Shown piece by piece: positions 1 through 8,562 of a stretch of 19,982 nt of DNA (position 1 is the first letter of the stretch; the number at the start of each line of letters is the position of its first letter). Below the pieces are notes generated by a model. It did no database searches and was not told the DNA's origin. It saw nothing but the letters and a program-made list of their open reading frames with translations. This stretch comes from Leucogyrophana mollusca (Eukaryota > Basidiomycota > Agaricomycetes > Boletales): positions 2,468 through 22,449 of the forward strand of contig MU266690.1 in the NCBI GenBank assembly GCA_021014945.1. The letters run 5' to 3'. Made by a program: the position numbers and the translations under genes.

Positions 1-622
1 TACACAAACAGGTTGGAATCTAGCTCCTCGGGCTTGTCGGCGGCTAGCGACGATTCAGAGATTGAGTAGGATATGAAGAGATGGGAAAACTCACTGCGTT
101 TGTAATCATACACAAACAGGTTGGAGTCGAGCTCCTCGGGCTTATCAGCACCTAATGACGAGGGTTAAGAGAGGAGGGACATATGTAATGACATCGAGAC
201 CCACTCCGCTTGTAGTCGTAGACAAATAGATTGGAATCAAGCTCCTCAGGCTTGTCAGCACCTATCGGTGAGGGCTCAGGGAGGGATGGTCGAATGAAGA
301 AACACAAAAACCCACTGCGCTTGTAGTCGTAGACAAACAGGTTGGAGTCGAGCTCCTCCGGTTTGTCAGCACCTGGCGGACGCCGGACGTTGGTTAGTAG
401 GGGTATTGATATACATGAACACCGTGACTTACTCCGCTTGTAGTCATAAACGAAGAGGTTGGAGTCGAGCTCCTTGGGCTGATCAGCACCTGTCAGGGAG
501 TATTTAGACGATGAACAATATGCAGTACTATGGGACCTACGCTTTGCGGACCCCGTTGTGGGATATGCCGCAGCGAGAGCGACGAAGGACACGAGTGCGC
601 TGAAGACAAGTGTAAGCTGCAT
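1..622 (-). CDS. Kexin-processed repeat RiPP precursor 1 (dikaritin/UstA-like), 3' end outside window
   Basis: Secreted repeat precursor; probably the substrate of the neighbouring UstYa-type oxidases. Exon 1 (622-541) starts at an ATG and encodes a signal peptide (about residues 1-19) and a short linker ending in Lys. Exons 2-5 (489-433, 372-316, 261-205, 151-95) are each exactly 57 nt, phase 1 at both ends; exon 6 (43-1) runs off the window. Introns are 51, 60, 54, 53 and 51 nt with GTAGGT, GTAAGT, GTGGGT or GTGAGT donors and AG acceptors; the 60-nt intron contains a TACTAAC branch site. The first unit reads ADQPKELDSNLFVYDYKR, the next ones SADKPEELDSNLFVYDYKR, and exon 6 begins with Thr. 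KR ends each unit. An open frame continues through the first introns from a TTG further upstream, but splicing removes that sequence and the paralogue starts at the same ATG. Alternative: a repeated peptide pheromone; the paired UstYa genes favour a cyclic RiPP. Product is inferred. Confidence 0.82.
43..489 (-). repeat. Repeat-exon array 1: four complete 57-nt exons and the start of a fifth
   Basis: Four complete 57-nt coding units at 489-433, 372-316, 261-205 and 151-95, with a fifth beginning at 43. The exons are nearly identical in protein but differ at synonymous sites. The introns between them (60, 54, 53, 51 nt) share little beyond splice signals and a pyrimidine-rich 3' half. This indicates an older array in which selection maintains the peptide unit but not the intervening DNA. 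Confidence 0.85.
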
Positions 623-697
623 CTTTAGGGTGGAGAACTGTGGAGAGGCGACTGCTTTATGGGAGTGCTGGTGACTCTTGCTCAAAAGTCTGAGGGT

Positions 698-705
698 CTT
701 TTATA
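698..705 (-). promoter_or_regulatory. TATA box of precursor 1
   Basis: The minus strand reads GGTATAAAAGACC here, with TATAAAAG 76-83 nt upstream of the precursor ATG at 622. The same sequence lies upstream of precursor 2 (9916-9923) within a block of conserved promoter DNA, which supports a functional core promoter. Confidence 0.65.
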
Positions 706-915
706 CCTTTCCAAAGGTTTGCTCGAGACTCGTCTTGACCGTCTGGATTGTTGCTAATAATGCCCCGGCCTCTGACCATTGCAAGATTTCGTAATAATCG
801 CAACACATTCCTGTCAACATTTCTGCCACAGGATCCAGAAGGAAGAGTTGATGGTCTCAGCCTGCAGGCCAAGTGACTGGGAAATAATGCAGCTGTCAGA
901 GGCGTGTCGAATAGG

Positions 916-929
916 TCACCATGTGGTCA
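916..929 (-). promoter_or_regulatory. Shared E-box palindrome upstream of precursor 1
   Basis: TCACCATGTGGTCA on the plus strand, an imperfect palindrome centred on CCANNTGG, 294 bp upstream of the precursor 1 ATG. Related copies sit upstream of precursor 2 and both cysteine-rich protein genes. CANNTG is the class of site bound by bHLH factors; use by a pathway regulator is inference. Confidence 0.5.
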
Positions 930-937
930 ACTGGTAC

Positions 938-1794
938 TTCCTCTTGACTTCCTCGTCCGATTTGCGCAAATGAACTTCGCACTCCTCCGGCGATCGCGGC
1001 GCTCTGATCCAATCATAACTCCACCAGATGCACATTGAGATGCTGAGTCGTCAGAGTACTGGTAATCCCTATGAACGAGGGTGTTGGTCTCGACACCAGG
1101 AAGTCCGGATAACTCCGGCAAGTAGAACATATATCCCAGCAAATATCCCAGGACCTGGATAATCCCTCCATGGATGAGTGGTTTTCAACTCCGCTACCCA
1201 GAACTGCTGTAGTTCCAGACCGGGACAACGCACGATACACTCACTGCAATAATCGTTACCGCCTCATCCGATCTGATTTCTCGAGAAGTCCGAACGCTCC
1301 GCGACCTGGCCTTTCTCTCCAAATAGATCTGCAGAGTTGAAGGTTCCCAGCTGGCCAGGACACTATTTCGGGCTGAGGCTCCGGTTTATCTCAGTCAACT
1401 TCATGATATGAGGAGCAAACTGGTGCACGTTGCGCAATGCCCTTTCAGGCTGGTTCATCACGAGCGCTTACTTTAACTAAGGTGCCGTGAACTCGAATTC
1501 GCGACGCCCAGTGGCTCTGCATTACGGACGGGTATCCGAACGCGGTCAGAAGGCATGATTGGCAGGGCACAACTTGGCTCGATCCGCGGCCTGTCCGATA
1601 ACGCCTAGACACCGTGCTGACGATACTCTCCTTCCCTCACGGCCCGCTGCCTAACCGGGTGAGGCACTCGCAACTGCTTGAATAACTTATGTATCTTGAA
1701 GCTTGAAGTCTCAGGGGGCTTTCTTTGCATTGGATGTCCGCCTGATTTTATGTTCGGTACCCTCAACATCCGTAATTCACATCCTCACTAAAGT
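938..1794. other. Intergenic region between precursor 1 and UstYa-1 gene
   Basis: No coding region I can support. The right end (about 1640-1794) matches sequence before the cassette 2 homologue (about 11880-12051) and probably holds the promoter and 5' leader. A block at 1487-1524 matches 11599-11635 in opposite orientation. Short open frames here have no family features, splice structure or conservation. Confidence 0.5.
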
Positions 1795-2860
1795 ATGTTC
1801 AAAGAGCCCTCTCAGTACTCTCCCGTTGGTGGGGTCGACGACGACGAGGCGAAACTCTTTCACAGTGGTGCGGAAGGGTTTTCTGCCACACCCCCAAGTC
1901 GCCTTAAGCCCCGTTTCCTTCGTCTCCCATCGTGGTTGAGCCACGGTATCCTTGCGTGCACATCGTTGCTCTTCTTCACGCTATGGATGGAGACAGGTTC
2001 GACGTATGTGCACGAACATCTTCCTATATACTGTGAGTGGCGAGACAGCATTAGACGGCCGGCCCATAGATCTAACGCCTCCTGTCATAGCCCCGGCAAA
2101 CACTGCTGTGGAATCTCATGTTGTGAGGTTCAACGGAACCCTCGACTTCCCTTCCATTTATCGTGGCCATCCCTCCCCCGAGCTCGATGCCGCTTGGGCG
2201 AGAATATCTCACGATGGTGTGTTTTCCAACTTATTCCCGACGCACCCGATTAACGTGTGGACCGCCAGTGCGACCGACGCGTATGACACTTGACCAGATG
2301 CTCAGAGCGGGCGAGGTAAATTCCCCGTCAAAGGTCAAGTATCCGGACAGTTACGGCGGCGGTTTTATGGTATCCTTAGAATCCACTCATCAGCTACACT
2401 GCCTGGTAAGCCGCATCCATTGGAAACCCAGCTGTTTCTTACAAATCTACAGAACATGCTTCGCAAAGCATCCTGGCTTGATTACTACGAGAGTATTGAG
2501 CCTTCTTTCCAAGACACCCCTGAGGTAGTCCGCATGCATCTAGGTATATCTACGTCTCGCCTAACGCGCCTCCTGCTTATCACGATGTCCCCTCCAGATC
2601 ATTGCATCGAGATGATCAGGCAGAACGTCATGTGCAATGCCGATGTGACGATGATCACCTGGGACTGGGTGAAAGGACGCACCAGCCCTTACCCTAACTT
2701 CAATACTCGCCATCAGTGCAGAGACTTCGAGAAGATATTGGATTGGGCCACAACACATGCTGTCCATATCCCCAAATCTGAAGTCACACCCCTCGAAGAT
2801 ACAGTCAAATTACCTTTACCTTTCCACCACGGCACGAATCATCATGATCATGATGGATAG
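1795..2860 (+). CDS. UstYa/DUF3328-family oxidase, type 1 (cassette 1), 284 aa
   Basis: Membrane-anchored UstYa-family protein; relatives in ustiloxin-type pathways catalyse oxidative cyclisation of RiPP cores. Five exons: 1795-2032, 2091-2216, 2269-2405, 2453-2543, 2598-2860; introns 58, 52, 47 and 54 nt, all GT-AG. The exons sum to 855 nt in frame. Order: acidic cytosolic tail with DDDEAK (residues 15-20), one membrane helix at about 49-65, the family-typical YSPA after it (79-82), an NGT sequon at 94-96, first HxxHC motif HQLHC (162-166), second HxxHC motif HLDHC (196-200) followed by IEMIRQ, then RHQCRDFEKILDWA, and a His/Asp-rich tail. Length is normal for the family. The ATG fits the start of the conserved tail and is shared with the cassette 2 paralogue. 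It lies 1.17 kb from, and divergent to, precursor 1. Family assignment is firm; exact reaction is inferred. Confidence 0.9.
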
Positions 2861-3330
2861 CAGGTCTCCTATATAGTTTGTTTTTACCCATGTTTGTTAC
2901 ATACTGGACTGTAAACAACGACCACATTGTTCTAAACGCGCGGCGAGGGTGGATATCGAGTGAATGAACAGCCTGTGCAGGCACTTACAACAGGTCTGTG
3001 GGAGTCTGCGAGGCTCGTGGGTGCGAATGCAACTGAAGCCCCTTCACGACGGGTGCATAAATTTGAGGTCTAGGGTGGGTATGGGGTGGTGGCAGCATCG
3101 CGCTGGCACACGTAAGTACTTGTATGCGGGCCGCGGGTGGTCCTTTGACGAGTCGAGCTCAAGTGTAGGACACCAACAACTGAACAAAGAAGTCTACCCC
3201 GATACAACAATGCTCGAACTTCATTTAATGATGGTGTAGGGGGTATGATCCAATGAAATTGTTGACAACAAATGCGAGTAACCGTATAGTACTGAGGGAT
3301 AGTATTCGTGCCAGAGACTCGGAGACCTCC
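2861..3330. other. Convergent intergenic region between UstYa-1 and Cys-rich gene
   Basis: Holds the 3' ends of two convergent genes. No open frame shows recognisable features. Parts match the equivalent interval of cassette 2 (13118-13535), consistent with shared 3' UTR sequence. I see no further gene. Confidence 0.5.
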
Positions 3331-3706
3331 TTAACAATCCGTCACTGGGAGATCTTGGGGACAGTCGAGGGCACCGCCCATAGACCATCCATTGTACTGT
3401 AAATGTCATGTCCTCAATACGATAACAGCTTCATGTATCGAGCAGATTTACCATATTGTATTCACACTGAAATGGCTCTGTTGGAAAATATCTGTCGAGT
3501 ATTCCTGTGTAAGCAACCATACCCGCCAATTATGAGGAGCAGGCTCACATGCAAACCAGCGTGGTCCTCACGGAAGTCGTCTCCAGCAAGTCGTAAGTGG
3601 TGCCGTTTGCCTGTACTGAGGCAGGACATTCGACGGTACATTCCTGCGCATAGGAACCAGTAAAGTATGCGAGTAACGCGACGAAAACGACGTGAGAGTT
3701 GATCAT
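3331..3706 (-). CDS. Small secreted cysteine-rich protein, cassette 1 copy, 87 aa
   Basis: Family unknown. Three exons: 3706-3549 (158 nt), a 40-nt exon at 3491-3452, and 3396-3331; introns of 57 and 55 nt, both GT-AG, total 264 nt in frame. The ATG gives a signal peptide (about residues 1-20), then a mature chain with six cysteines at 23, 27, 52, 62, 78 and 87, an NGT sequon at 34-36 and a GGALDCP motif at 73-79. Even cysteine number and secretion suggest three disulphides. The model is supported by the paralogue at 13536-13899, which conserves exon lengths, cysteines and motif. It lies between the two oxidase genes on the opposite strand and shares an upstream palindrome with the precursors, so co-regulation is plausible. 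It could be an effector-like, protective or accessory protein; no function is assigned. Confidence 0.72.
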
Positions 3707-4034
3707 CGTTGTGAATGCGCGAGAACGGAGTTTCTCCCCTGGTTATTGCGACGGATTGCTGAGTGTTTCGAGTGGCACCCGAAGTATGAGGGCGTGCGGT
3801 ATACGATTTGGGTGATTAGTCCGAATTGACCGTGACATACGGAAAGGAAACCATGGGCCAATTATCTTGGAAGAACGGAATTGCCAGACCGCCCGAGTCC
3901 CCCAGGCAGCTTGTTTTCAACCGCATGGGTAGATGATTGGCCTAGGCTTCCCGCTCCAGCTTTGAGCTTACCTTGGAGTCCATTGGACGTTTAGCAAACG
4001 TAACAGCATTTGCCGAGGCTGCGTGTCGAGTAGC

Positions 4035-4048
4035 TCGCCATATGGTCA
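4035..4048 (-). promoter_or_regulatory. Shared E-box palindrome upstream of Cys-rich gene (cassette 1)
   Basis: TCGCCATATGGTCA on the plus strand, 329 bp upstream of the ATG at 3706. The flank CGTGTCGAGTAGC is also close to the flanks in the two precursor promoters, so conservation extends beyond the palindrome. Confidence 0.5.
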
Positions 4049-5086
4049 ATCACCCCAAAGATAACCAAGATATGATTGGTGAAGCTGAAGGCTAGATGGT
4101 CCCGTGGGGTAGTCGAGGATGACTGCACCATGACCTTGCTATTATTACCCTAGCTGGCCTGCCTACAGGATGTCTCCACAGTGAGAGTTTCCCAACATTA
4201 TGGGGTATGGGATACGTGAAGCACGTACCTTTTCATTGATAGGTTGATGGCCATGAAGCAGTTCTTTCGAGGTCGCATGGTCGAATCCTCATTACTCGCT
4301 TCCAGTCGATCCAGACCCGTCACCGCACACTCTATCGGAACACCGTGGCCGCCGTAGAGGCTTTTTGGCGACGCCTGATAACATCAGCCAATCAGATTTA
4401 CACGAGAAGACGAGTTCAAAGGCAATGATATTGATCGGCCATCTCGAAAAGAGAGTATCCTTCGAACGCCCCGTGAGAAGCCACGAACGTCGGAGTCTCC
4501 ATAAATATTGCTATGTTCCTGGTGAGCCACTTTGTAAAGCAGTCACATTATCAGTGGGCCAATCGGAACTCACATCAGCTCGTATCCCGCACCACAACCA
4601 GAACATCGCGCGAAGGTACCTTGGACCTAGAGTAAGAAGTGCACAGCACGTCCGTCTCAAAGCCGCACATATCGCGACCTGGCCGGTCTCTCCGCAGGCC
4701 TTCTTGAATCGAGACAGCTCAGATCGTTATTTCGGGGTGGGATTTCTTTGTTCTGTTTTCCGGGCAGGTTCATGGCGAATGAGCTGGAGCATGTTGCGTG
4801 CCCGGACTGGTTCAAGCATGGTGCCACTGACAGGGAAGTAGTAACTGTAAGTGTTCGAACTGGAGTCGGGGCTCATACTCAGGGCATTGGTTAATCCGCT
4901 AGTCCGCGGTCCGTCAGAGAAGACATCCTGTCAATACACCGCGTTGAAGTTGCCCCTGCTTCCTTTCCGAAGGCCCGCTTACAAACGTTTACAGGCTTGG
5001 TAAGTTTCCGATTCTTCTGCACATCTGATACCTAACTTCAACACGCCCCGTGAGGCCCCGTCCCAAAAGTACTCTTCCACCTCACC
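4049..5086. other. Intergenic region upstream of UstYa-2 (cassette 1)
   Basis: No gene I can support. Several patches align with 14182-15026, including a CCAATCGGAAC/CCAATTGGAAC box (about 4559/14583) and the pyrimidine-rich leader just before the oxidase ATG. A minus-strand GTACGT donor-like site near 4227 and a GTAAGC near 3968 hint at an old spliced transcript, but no open frame is shared by both copies. A TGGTAAGT site just after 4997 could be the donor of a 5' UTR intron. Confidence 0.4.
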
Positions 5087-6095
5087 ATGTTCCAAGCATC
5101 CTCTCAGTACTCTCCTATCGTTGGGGCTGACGACGACGAGGCGAAACTTCTTCATGATGGTGTAGAGGGATTCTCTGCCGAACCTCGTCCGAATTCCCGT
5201 TTCCATCGTCTGCTGCCTTGGTTGAGTCACGGCGTCTTAATATGCGCATCGATGGTCTTTTTCACTCTGTGGATGTTGGCCCCCTCGCCTGACGCCCTAG
5301 TTCTATACTGTAAGTAGATCAACATAGTGGCGTGTAGACCTTACTAACTCGTCACAGCACCAGCAAACGAAGCTATAGAATCCATCGGCATCATAAGGTT
5401 CAACGGCAGTCTCGGCGCTCCCTCCATATATCGTGGCAGCCCCTCCCCTGAGGTCGATGCTGCTTGGGAGAGAGTATCTCACGATTGTACGCAGTCTAGC
5501 TTATGCTCGCGATGGATGACTCACGCTGGGATTCTCTAGCGCGACCAACTCGCATGACACTTGAGCAGCTACTCAGAACCGGCGAGGAACCGCTTCCTTT
5601 CATGGCCAAGTTCCCGGATGAATACGGTGGAGGTTACATGGCAACGGTTGAGGTCATTCACCAACTTCACTGTGTAGTAAGTGTATCACCCTGGGTCTGA
5701 TCAATCCCGCTCACATACCTGCAGGATCTGCTGCGCAAAATCACGTGGGGGGAGCATTATAAGCACTCTGACCATTCCTTCCATGACACTCCCGAAGCAT
5801 TCCGCACGCACGTCGGTATGGATTTTCTCTGTCCGGCCCATCCGCCGCTTAGCGCGTTTCCTCAGACCACTGCATTGAAATGATCAGGCAGAATATCATG
5901 TGTCGCGGGGATGTGACCATGATAACTTACGACTGGATGGAGGGGTCTAAGGATCCATTCCCTAACTTCAACATCCAGCACCAGTGCCGAAATTTTGAGA
6001 AGGTCCTAGACTGGGTGGACGCCAATCGCGTTTTTGTGCCGAAATCCAAGGTTGTTCGCTTGGAGGATAGCGTTGACCTACCTTCCCCCCCTTGA
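5087..6095 (+). CDS. UstYa/DUF3328-family oxidase, type 2 (cassette 1), 269 aa
   Basis: Second UstYa-family oxidase of the cassette. Exons 5087-5309, 5358-5486, 5540-5676, 5725-5815, 5866-6095; introns 48, 53, 48 and 50 nt, GT-AG. Exons sum to 810 nt in frame, and intron phases (1,1,0,1) match type 1 exactly, so the two types arose by gene duplication. Features: acidic tail with DDDEAK (15-20), membrane helix about 47-64, YSPA (74-77), an NGS sequon in exon 2, HQLHC (158-162), HVDHC (192-196) with IEMIRQ, then QHQCRNFEKVLDWV. It ends in Pro-Pro and lacks the His/Asp-rich tail of type 1. Other dikaritin-type clusters also encode two UstYa homologues that act together; a paired role with the type 1 protein is inferred. 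Confidence 0.9.
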
Positions 6096-6231
6096 TCCCA
6101 CCCCGACGCAACCCCGTGGGGGAGTAAATTATGCACATGGGTCACGGCTCCTATATGGAATGGATATAACTATTCGTGAGCTATGGGAATGTATAATCCG
6201 ATATTGTTATGCAATGGCGTGTTTTACTGAC

Positions 6232-6390
6232 CTCTAGACTGCACTTAAACGCGAAGCCGTACAAAATCGACTCCATGTCCGTTGCCGCCTTTGGGCCGTC
6301 GGGGTTCTGCTCGGCAGGGTTTATGACCATGCACCAAACATCTGGCACTGACCCGTATGGCGTGTGCGCTACATAGAGGGTCCCATGCAG
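6232..6390 (-). pseudogene. Unrecognised protein-coding fragment, cassette 1 copy
   Basis: On the minus strand an open stretch reads LYVAHTPYGSVPDVWCMVI and later ESILYGFAF, ending near a possible GTCAGT donor. The cassette 2 copy (16176-16327) preserves the same words. Composition looks like real protein, but there is no start, no complete gene, and I cannot name the family. Probably a remnant carried along by the duplication. Confidence 0.45.
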
Positions 6391-6479
6391 CCGCTGCCAC
6401 ATCTATTTACAATCAGCTGTAACAGATATTCATTAGCAGCTATCGGAGCTAAGTACAGTGCCAACCATTGACAATTCTT

Positions 6480-6987
6480 CTTCATACACTCCCTCACTCC
6501 AAAGAGCCTCATCACAACCCTCTCCCTCACACCCGCCACGCCTACCTCCGCATTCGACTCCGAGCTCGACTACACCCGCTCCCCGCACGACGTCACCGCC
6601 GCCTCCGCTGCGGGATACGACACCTCAAGCTAGAGGGGCTTTTCTTCACTCGCCCACATCAGGTGAGTCTTCTTCATGTCGCCTTGTCGCATGTGCTGAC
6701 GAGGACGCAGGGAGAATCCGTCGCGCACTCCGCCTCACTGCCCGCCGATACGTCCCACTCCTCGCGCCCCGCCGACCTCGACCTCCTCCCTCGCCCACGC
6801 TTCTCCTCTCGCCAGCACCCCACGCTCTTCGTGGGCGTCAAGCCGCATCCCGCCCCAGCTCCCAGGTTACGATATGGCGAGAAGCCAAGAACTCCCGAGT
6901 GACGACGCGGAAGGCGCCACAAACGCACGACGTCCTGATAAGTAACGAAGTCAGCGCAGCGTCCGAACAACACGCACATCAACATTC
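6480..6987 (+). pseudogene. Decayed gene remnant, possibly Msb1/Mug8-like (cassette 1 copy)
   Basis: Aligns with 16430-17235 but lacks about 300 bp present there and carries frameshifts, so no continuous domain remains. The start matches codons for the DYTHSPHDVTAVLRW-type segment better preserved in the other copy. Later comes GTGAGT...GACGCAG, which looks like a retained intron, and a shared VLISNEVSA segment. Homology to the other copy ends abruptly at 6987. The Msb1/Mug8 name is from memory of the family and is tentative. Confidence 0.4.
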
Positions 6988-7122
6988 ACAGACCTCCCTT
7001 CGTTGCGACAACTCCCCATGTCAACGTAGTTTTCGGGACGGCAGCAAACCGAGTCGGACGTTCTGGGGACCATAAGGTAAGCTATGGATGTCTGAACGGG
7101 GGCCAATGGGCTTACCTTCGGC

Positions 7123-7266
7123 ACAACGGGAATGGGGCTCCGGCAGTGCAGCCCCTCATACTTTGATGCGATCGCGCAGGCGGACCAGGTGCTCACTGGG
7201 GGCGAGAGCTTTTGCGGGCTGTGGGCGGGCTTTGTGAAACGCGGGCTGGGGGTGGATGTGTACTCA
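7123..7266 (+). pseudogene. Fungalysin (M36 metalloprotease) C-terminal fragment
   Basis: One frame contains QCSPSYFDAIAQADQVLTGG followed by FCGLWAGFVKRGLGVDV. Fungalysins end with a very similar segment (P-S-F-x-D-A-R-D-A-I-I-Q-A-D, then LTGG, C-x-LW-x-GF-x-RGLG). A few residues between YFDA and QADQ are missing, and the catalytic HEXXH region is absent, so this is a non-functional scrap. The following 300 bp (FEVELQDNWHEATVT and more) is open but unrecognised. Confidence 0.6.
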
Positions 7267-7675
7267 CCCCACCCAGTTCGAGGTCGAATTGCAAGACAAC
7301 TGGCACGAGGCCACTGTCACCGCTCGCGCGCCCCACCGCATCGTCTCCGTCGTGGACTGGGCGTCCTACTGGCCCACTATGGTCTGGGGGCGTGGACACA
7401 CTGTCACCCTTACTTGTCGATCTCACTATGGCGTCGGCACCCGTCAACGTGGCCCCGGTACCGTCAAAGGTCCACGCCCTGCTCGCCCTGACTACAATGT
7501 CTTCCTTCGCCTCCATCCTCACACCAGATTCTACTGGACTGGTCGACACCTATGCGGAGCTGTATCCCGCCGCCTGTAATGGTCCGAGAACACCCAGCAC
7601 CTTGTTGATAATAGTTCCTTCGCCGTGTCGAAGGTTCGCTGGTGCATCGGGGCGAGACGCCTGCAAGTGTAATAC
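7267..7675. other. Open but unrecognised GC-rich sequence, probably gene debris
   Basis: Several frames stay open because the segment is GC-rich. A plus-strand frame has plausible composition (NWHEATVTARAPHRIVSVVDW) but no family I recognise, no start and no copy elsewhere in the window. It lies between two pseudogene fragments, so debris is the best reading. Confidence 0.35.
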
Positions 7676-8090
7676 GAAGCTTGAAGTCTCAGGGGGTTTT
7701 CTTTGCATTGGGTGTCCGCCCGACATTATATTCAGTGCACTTATCCGTGATTGCCATACCCACCAAGGATTCCCCTGAACAACCCCCCACGATGGTGGGG
7801 TCAAAGTCGGCGAGGTGAAAGTCCGATGCAGCTGCCGCCACACCTCCGAATCGTCCCAAATCCCATCTCCTTCGTCTACAATTGTGATTGGACATTGAAC
7901 CACGGTTTTCTTATATACCCGTTACTTTTCCTCGATAGTGGGCGGGGAGACGTTCGAGGTGGTTTAGAGAATCGTGTTTGCCAGTGGGAGGACTGACGCT
8001 GAGCTCCCGCTTCACAGCCGCTCACATTCTAACAGTCTATATGGAGTTCGACGGCTCCGGCTATTTCGTCGGCGATTCCTTTGAAATGCG
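7676..8090 (+). pseudogene. Third, decayed copy of the type 1 UstYa gene (5' part)
   Basis: Starts with the leader found before both type 1 oxidases (GCTTGAAGTCTCAGGGGG, then CTTTGCATTGG-like words). It continues with DNA alignable to exon 1: GGTGGGGTC, CTGCCGCCACACC, CTCCTTCGTCT and TTGAACCACGG match the acidic tail, linker and start of the membrane helix. The ATG is lost and the frame is broken. Further on, after a CTTCACAG acceptor-like site at about 8017, a stretch reading YMEFDGSGYFVGDSF resembles exon 2 of UstYa proteins; this part is less certain. No HxxHC motifs remain. Confidence 0.65.
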
Positions 8091-8562
8091 ACGATGCGTT
8101 TGACTTTGTCCCAAAAACGAGCATTTCATTTGAGTAAAGGTATCACAGCGCAAGAGGCAAGGGCGACGAAGAACGTCTTCTGAACCACACCCGCGAGTGC
8201 ATGCTGACATTCGCCGGGGTTCTGATTCTTTCAAACTTGGCCTCAGCTTTCCATCGCAGACAGTTGGCGTGAAACCGTTGTGCCCAGTTGGAGAGTACAT
8301 GAGAGGTACATTCATCGTAAAAGACATGACAAAGACTAGTAGTACAATCTTCAAGAAAACAGTTGGGAGCGCAAAATCGTAAGGCAAGCAGATGACAATC
8401 GACAAGTTAATTTCCTAGTATCCAGCGCCAAGGTAAACACCTCATCTGTTGAGCAACCTGAGTCTGAGTGGCAAATTCCCGAAGTAGTCCATACAACATT
8501 GAAATTTATCAGCGACCAAGAACACCGGTGACAATTAAAGACTGCGAGGAGGGGAGGGGTAA
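8091..8562. other. Region downstream of precursor 2; no gene seen
   Basis: Contains the 3' UTR of precursor 2 at its right end. Open frames on both strands (up to about 110 codons) show no signal peptide, domain or splice-supported extension, and have no counterpart in the window. Confidence 0.4.

Noticed and set aside
152..685. A single unspliced 177-codon open frame over the first repeats of precursor 1
   Set aside because: It starts at TTG and reads through introns that happen to be open. Consensus splice sites, a TACTAAC branch site and the paralogue support the spliced model with ATG at 622.
8061..8405. 114-codon minus-strand open frame with several cysteines
   Set aside because: No signal peptide or cysteine pattern like the 87-aa proteins, and no second copy.
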